From assembly GCA_963969395.1 (NCBI GenBank), contig OZ017797.1, positions 6,572,001 to 6,636,000 of the forward strand: DNA of 64,000 bases. Direction: 5' to 3'. Source of the stretch: Pseudoscleropodium purum (Eukaryota > Streptophyta > Bryopsida > Hypnales > Brachytheciaceae). The first letter of the stretch is position 1. Every line of letters begins with the position of its first letter. This document shows positions 58,591 to 64,000 of the stretch, piece by piece. The notes under the pieces are model-generated. The model had not been told where the DNA came from, searched no databases, and saw only the letters and a program-made list of their open reading frames with translations. The translations under genes were made by a program, and so were the position numbers.

Positions 58591-61500
58591 GATAGGATAT
58601 ATATGCACTATTTTTTATAATAATGACATCACAACTACTAGTAATGCATTACTTGTAGAAAATGTACAATTGGGAGATTTTGAAATGTAATTTTATAAGA
58701 TTTCAAAATGTGCATTAACAAAAAATTTTGAATTCATTTGGATAATAGCATGTTGAAATCTTTATTTATAATAGATGTTTTCAATTGAATAGATTATAGC
58801 TTACATCATCATTTGTTGGAATCTATATTATTTCATAGAAATCTTTAAGACTTCTAACTCTACAATTTTTTATATTAAAAACAAAAATTTATAAATATAT
58901 AAAAATTTATAAATCTACTATATAACTCTAAATCTACAAAATTTGTCTCTGTATCTATGAAATCCTTTAATTCTAGGCATCTATATAAATCACTACTAAA
59001 TCTATGAAATGCTTTTGAATTTAGGAAAATAGTTTATATCAATGCAAGAAATATTTGTGTACATACTTTAAATACACCTACAATCCAATATTTGCTTCTA
59101 AATATTATTATATTTATATTACAATATCTACATCTAAATCAAGATCTAGAAAGCCAATTTTTCACTTGAAATTTCATCCAAAAATGCTACATTAAGTTAA
59201 TAACTTTGAAAAAATGAAAATTGGTGTATCTATTTTCAATAATGGCAATGAATATGGTCTATGAAACAATGATTCACAAGAAGTTGGCAGCAATCCAAAT
59301 TATACCACGACAGTAAGTAAATATATTGCACCAAAATTCATGCAAAAATGGTCACATTGTAAAGTTCAATACATTTGTAAAATGAAGTTGGAATCACAAT
59401 TCCCTTGTCATACCATATTTATATAAAAACTCCAAGTTTGAATTTTATTTAATAGTGAGTTCTCTTAAAACCTACAAAACACAAAAATGCTACCAAATCA
59501 AACCTAAAGTGTAATCCTACAAAAATATTATCACATGCACTTTTAGAATCTTGAAGCCTAAAATTGAGCTAAAATATATTGGTAATTAAGCTACAAATTA
59601 CAAATATATACCTATATTTGCGCACAATACCTTAAATTATACTAATATTGTCAACTAAAATTACAAAATAAGATTTCTAGTGATCACATACACAACCAAA
59701 AATCTTAAAACATGTTTATATATACTAAATTGTAAGAGCAACAACATCACAAAAAATATGAATATAGAGAAACAAAGTTGAAAGATAAACTAACGACAAG
59801 CATTCTAACTTGCAAGTGAAAACATTAGGTCTTCAAAGAAAAATACATTCTAATCTTCAAGAAAAAACATAGAATCTTCACTAACAATAAGCATTCTAAC
59901 CTTTTAATAAGAGAAAGCATAGAGTTTTTAAAGAAAACAATAGCCTTAGCACACATACAAAAATGAGTACAAAGAGAAGTTGGCACATAGGAATTAAATG
60001 ACAATCCTTCCTGGAAACCCTTATGGAAATCCTAGAACGTGTGGTGGTACAACCATTTTTGTGGTTCTACAAATTTTAAAGTTTTAATGTGCAAACAATG
60101 ACTACAATTAGTAATGTCCCTGTAGTTGTTAATTGTTAGTCACATGTACAACTTTTGTTCACTACACATAATCATTTGACTATGTGTAATAGCCCTTCTA
60201 ATATAAATACCCCTTTAATGTATTAAAAATAAAATTTAAAAACTATATTTGAAAGATTTAGATATAAATTCATCTATAAAATTTATAGAGTAGGAAGATT
60301 TCAAGAAGCACTTATACTATTTGTTGCATTTGCTTTATTACTTAAGATTTTTTTTGAAATGTTTTAAAGTTATAAAATATTTTTAAAATAAATTAAAAAA
60401 ATATGGCAATGTATAGAAATTTAAGGAATTTTTATTTAAGACAGATGAATCTTAGAATAATTCTCTAACAAGGAAAATTGAAAATTGAAAAATCTTGAGG
60501 TACTTTGAATTGTTTGAAGTTGTCATGTGCGCAATAAGTAGAAAAATCATTCAAAAATAAATTATAACTTTTTTATTAATAAAAATCCTACGAAGTTGGC
60601 CATATAATACCAAAAGAACTACCAAATATTTTTTCTATGTTTCAAAATACATGCTAAAAGAGAGCTTACTTTGCAAACTTCTATACAACATAGAATTTAC
60701 TATTCTTAGAATTCTTTTATACAATAATTCTTAATTTACTAGAAGACCATCTCCTTCTAATTTCTAAATCAAGACTCTTTTACGGTCTTTTAACTATTTT
60801 TTCTCATTTTATATTATGAGATTTATTTTTCGAAGGTAGACAATTGTTCCTTTAAGCTTTTGTGTACCTAAATAATAAGTTACAATTATTGCAATAGCTA
60901 TGCTGAGCAAAATCTTCTATTACTTATAAGATGTTATATAGATTTAGAAAATTATATTTCAAACCTAGTTTTGCAAATATCAAAGTATAGAAACCATGGC
61001 GTAGTGGAGGAGTTTGACATATGGCCAAAATGGCCAAATTTTTTGTTATATTCTTAGAAACATTTGCCAAGGCCCAAACCATATTGTTCTTTTATTAGTC
61101 TAAGCAACTTCAATGTGGAATGTGGAATAAGGAGGCTCTTAATTCCTATTGATTAAAAGGAAGGTTTAGTTTTTGTAAAATTATATTTTATCATCTATAC
61201 AAATACAACATTCACTTCAATTTCATTAAATTGGTTGTAAAAGAAGATTATTTTTTAAATTGGATGAATGATAAATTATTTGAATATGTAATGTTTTAAC
61301 TAAGTGTGCAAGGAGAGCAAAGCATAGAGGGAAAGAGGGAACTAATTCCTTCATTATCCCGTGGATGGATGAGTGCAAAATAGACCCTTGTTCTCTCTGT
61401 TGTTTTCTTGAGTCATTCTCATTAGTTCTTTGCTTGCTTGCTACTTATATTGGATTTCCAAATTGCCCATGTTTTTCATGTGCGGGCTTGTCATCCCTTG

Positions 61501-62215
61501 TTTCTCCTCGACTGCAAGAAAAAGGGGTGTTTTAAGTGAGTTTTACGTATAGTCCTAGACATAAGATTATAAGTCATGACCTTTAAGGACATTTTTAGCA
61601 AAATTTTACTAAAAACACATGAATTTTTTTCTAGCTAAATGTGTTTGGGAAGAAAAATTTGTGAGATTATTGTTTCCAACTATATAGTTGTGACTAATAA
61701 TCTTTCAAATTGCATGATTGTGCCATTCAATGAATTTTGTATAATTTAGAATACAATTGGCATTTTAGATCTCATATAATTATTATACAATTCTTATGCA
61801 ATCCCAAATAAGTATACCAAATTATTTCAATTTCAAAAATACAAAACTTTATTTTTTGGTGATTGTTTCATTTATTATTCATGGTTTTACATGGAAATTT
61901 ATTGTAAAACATTAATAATGGCTTGTAAAATTTTGATTTCAAAAGTATGTAGGAAACATCAAGATACAAAATTAGTCACTCTAAAAGGGTTGAGTAGCAA
62001 AAATCTAGTTAGAATACAAATATTTTTTTTACAAAGTTTAGCCATACAATACCTCACATTGAATTCTTCATAGGTCATATTTTTCTTGCTTAAAGGGGTG
62101 AATTTTAACATGAAAGATGCATACATAGATGTTTTTAAAATACATATGCAATCAAATTAAAAAAATTCATCACCAATATTTTACAATTGGTTTTCATGTA
62201 AAGCCATGAATATTA
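58591..62215. other. AT-rich intergenic DNA, nothing recognised
   Basis: Over 3.5 kb without a motif-bearing frame. 61320-61520 is somewhat richer in GC but has no open frame of note. Confidence 0.4.
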
Positions 62216-62771
62216 GCCCCTTAAGGATTAAGGTAGATTTGGGGCACAAATTATAAGAAAGTATCAATTTTCAAGGCAATGAGAAAAAAATTCAAAAAAA
62301 TTCAAAAAAAGACCAACTATATAAATTTGTATTAGACTACTATAGGAACATGTAGAAAAAATTTCCAAAAATTTCCAAAACCTTGACTTCACATATTGAA
62401 AGATTGTAATGTTTGAGTTAAAAGTGAAAGTGTTCTTTTATCTTAACTAATAGGGCTTTAACTGCTCTAAAAGTAAGATTTTACACTTTATTTGTATGTT
62501 TTTTGCCATTTGCATCTAGTATCATGTAAGTTACATACCTTCCAAATTTCATAATTATTGAAGGAGTTTTGCACATGCTATTTGAAGCTACCTAAGCTGC
62601 CTCCAAAGTTCAAGGCAACATAATTTTTGATCCAAGCACCTGATTAAAAAAATATATATTTTCTTGGTATGTATTCACACTTTCTATCAATCTTTTTTGA
62701 AGAACATCTGTAAAAAAAAAAAATTTCATACATACATTCAACTATCTTTTGGTCCTCTAGGGGTTAAATGA
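62216..62771 (+). repeat. TTAA-edged repeat (family C), second copy of 32.6-33.2 kb
   Basis: It starts TTAGCCCCTTAAGG and ends GGTCCTCTAGGGGTTAA, so its ends are of the same type as family B but the interior is different. It matches about 32600-33215 in order (AAATTTGTATTAGACTACTAT, AAAGATTGTAATGTTTGAG, GTTTTGCACATGCTATTT, CTGCCTCCAAAGTTCAAGG). Confidence 0.5.
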
Positions 62772-63038
62772 AGCAATTCACCAAAAATGAGGTTTTGGTT
62801 TTTTGAAATTGAAATTTGCTATGCTTTTGATTGGGATTGCAAAAAAATCCAATATTAATTATACGAGATGAAATATGTCAGTTGTGGCTACTCTTGCTGG
62901 CTGTTGAGTTGAGGATACTGAATTACCAGAGTGACTCTGTTAAATTTATTCAAAAATTACTTAGGTTGAGATACTCTAATACAGGCATTGGTGTAAGAGA
63001 AGAGTCTTGTAGTGCACTAATTTTAATTTTACAGAGTT

Positions 63039-63902
63039 AGAACATCGCCACCCATTTCCTCTAAACAAGGCCGGGGAAATGGGTGTGGAAATGGGTGAGC
63101 TGGAACCCTTTACCTCCCGGCTTCCTTCTAGCCGGGTGGATACCCCAGCCACCCCACCCAATTCCCTCACAAAACAAGTCAAGCACACATTTACAGAACT
63201 TTTAACAATTGGAATATTCATTATAACAAGTATTCAAAATAATAAAATTAAAAAATATCGTGATTCCCCAACCAACTATAGAAATGAAATAATTTGAAGA
63301 AAACAATGTTCACTCTTTCACCTCTCAAACCACACTTATAGTTCAAGTAGTATCTCTTTATATATTTAAAATATATATTGATTAAAAAGAATACCAACAC
63401 AACTACACTTTTCCCTTAATAAATACCATAAATCAAAATCTAAAGTAAAAGAATATCTTAGGTAGGTTTGAGATAAAGTAAAAGTGTGTTGAGGTGGGCT
63501 TGAGGTGTGTTTGAGGTCACCTCAAGCACACCCCAAGCACACCTCAACACACTTTTACTTTATTCATTCAATTATAGTTAAAATTGAAAAGAAGAAAAAT
63601 TGAAAAAGCAAAAGTGTGTTGAGATGTGCTTGAGGTCTCCCATGTAGAGTCATTGTACCTAAACACCCTAAACGACAAGAAGCAATACAGAAAATGACAA
63701 AACACCCACTAACAAAATCCATGCCTTGCAGTCAACACACTTAGTTTGGCAAGGATGGGGTCCTAGAGTGTAGAGGGGCAAATTGGCTGTAGGCGGGATC
63801 AAAGTATCCCTAGCCGGGTACCCAGAGGGGCTCTAAAACCCTCCTGGCCACGCCCAAGCCTAGGCTGGGCCGCTTCTAAGTGAATGGGTGGCAATGCTCT
63901 TG
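63039..63902. mobile_element. Inverted-repeat element, about 860 bp, GC-rich ends
   Basis: AGAACATCGCCACCCATTT at the left mirrors GAATGGGTGGCAATGCTCT at the right (16 of 18 bases). The 90-120 bases next to each end are GC-rich (CCGGGTGGATACCCCAGCC at the left, CCTAGCCGGGTACCCAGAG at the right, roughly inverted), while the middle is AT-rich with the palindrome at 63473. Frames at 62976-63221, 63079-63297 and 63799-63984 overlap the ends and are not genes. The superfamily is not clear. Confidence 0.55.
63473..63563. repeat. Palindrome with 45-bp arms
   Basis: 63473-63517 pairs with 63519-63563 around one central base, with 42 of 45 positions matching. The arms consist of GTGTTGAGGTG/GCTTGAGGTGTG-type units. 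A third partial unit (AAAAGTGTGTTGAGATGTGC) lies at 63610. It would extrude a strong hairpin. Confidence 0.85.
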
Positions 63903-64000
63903 AAGGATAAATTAGCTTAGTCCAGAGACTGAGAGTACTAAGCATGTCCACTTTGATTTTGATTATGGGAATGAGACATGGCACATGATATAAAATTATT

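Overview
The window looks like nuclear DNA of a non-seed land plant, most likely a bryophyte; this assignment is an inference. Plant-type genes with GT-AG introns and GC-richer exons sit as small islands in very AT-rich, repeat-filled DNA, and there is a plant DRIP-type RING/RAWUL ubiquitin ligase, an AP2-like protein and a chromodomain-type Ty3/gypsy element. There is no operon structure, CRISPR array, rRNA gene or prophage, and I could not recognise a tRNA gene by eye.

Layout. 1-7.9 kb is repeats: a decayed copy of the 3' end of the AP2-like gene at the left edge, a TTAA-bounded element (1864-2684), a small MITE (3152-3428) and a 1.5-kb Mutator-like element with a 13-bp target duplication (3505-5050). 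The AP2-like gene lies at 8.66-10.2 kb (+). A GC-rich 222-bp hAT-type MITE with a perfect 8-bp target duplication is at 11539-11760, followed by more TTAA-bounded repeat. A six-exon gene for a double-domain GNAT acetyltransferase runs from 15483 to 21527 (+); its splice phases all agree and give 316 residues. Just downstream on the minus strand is a 5' fragment of a cysteine-synthase-like gene (about 22256-22913). The DRIP-like E3 ligase gene is at 25686-27371 (-), with a likely upstream leader exon near 28.06-28.13 kb.

From 29 kb to the end the window is almost wholly repeats. A complete but dead Ty3/gypsy element (35447-41105, minus strand, LTRs of about 256-259 bp, target duplication ATACA) is the youngest large insertion. 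Around it lie many decayed copies of a repeat group bounded by TTAA and ending in CCCCTAAAG/CTTTAGGGG, several MITE families, a repeat with an internal minisatellite, and an 860-bp inverted-repeat element carrying a 45-bp-arm palindrome near the right edge.

The three host genes (transcription-factor-like, acetyltransferase, ubiquitin ligase) have no evident functional link. The most unusual points are the GC-rich hAT MITE, the TTAA-bounded repeat group with telomere-like termini, the double GNAT gene with locally triplicated intron DNA, the cysteine synthase fragment, and the GC-rich insertion inside the retroelement.
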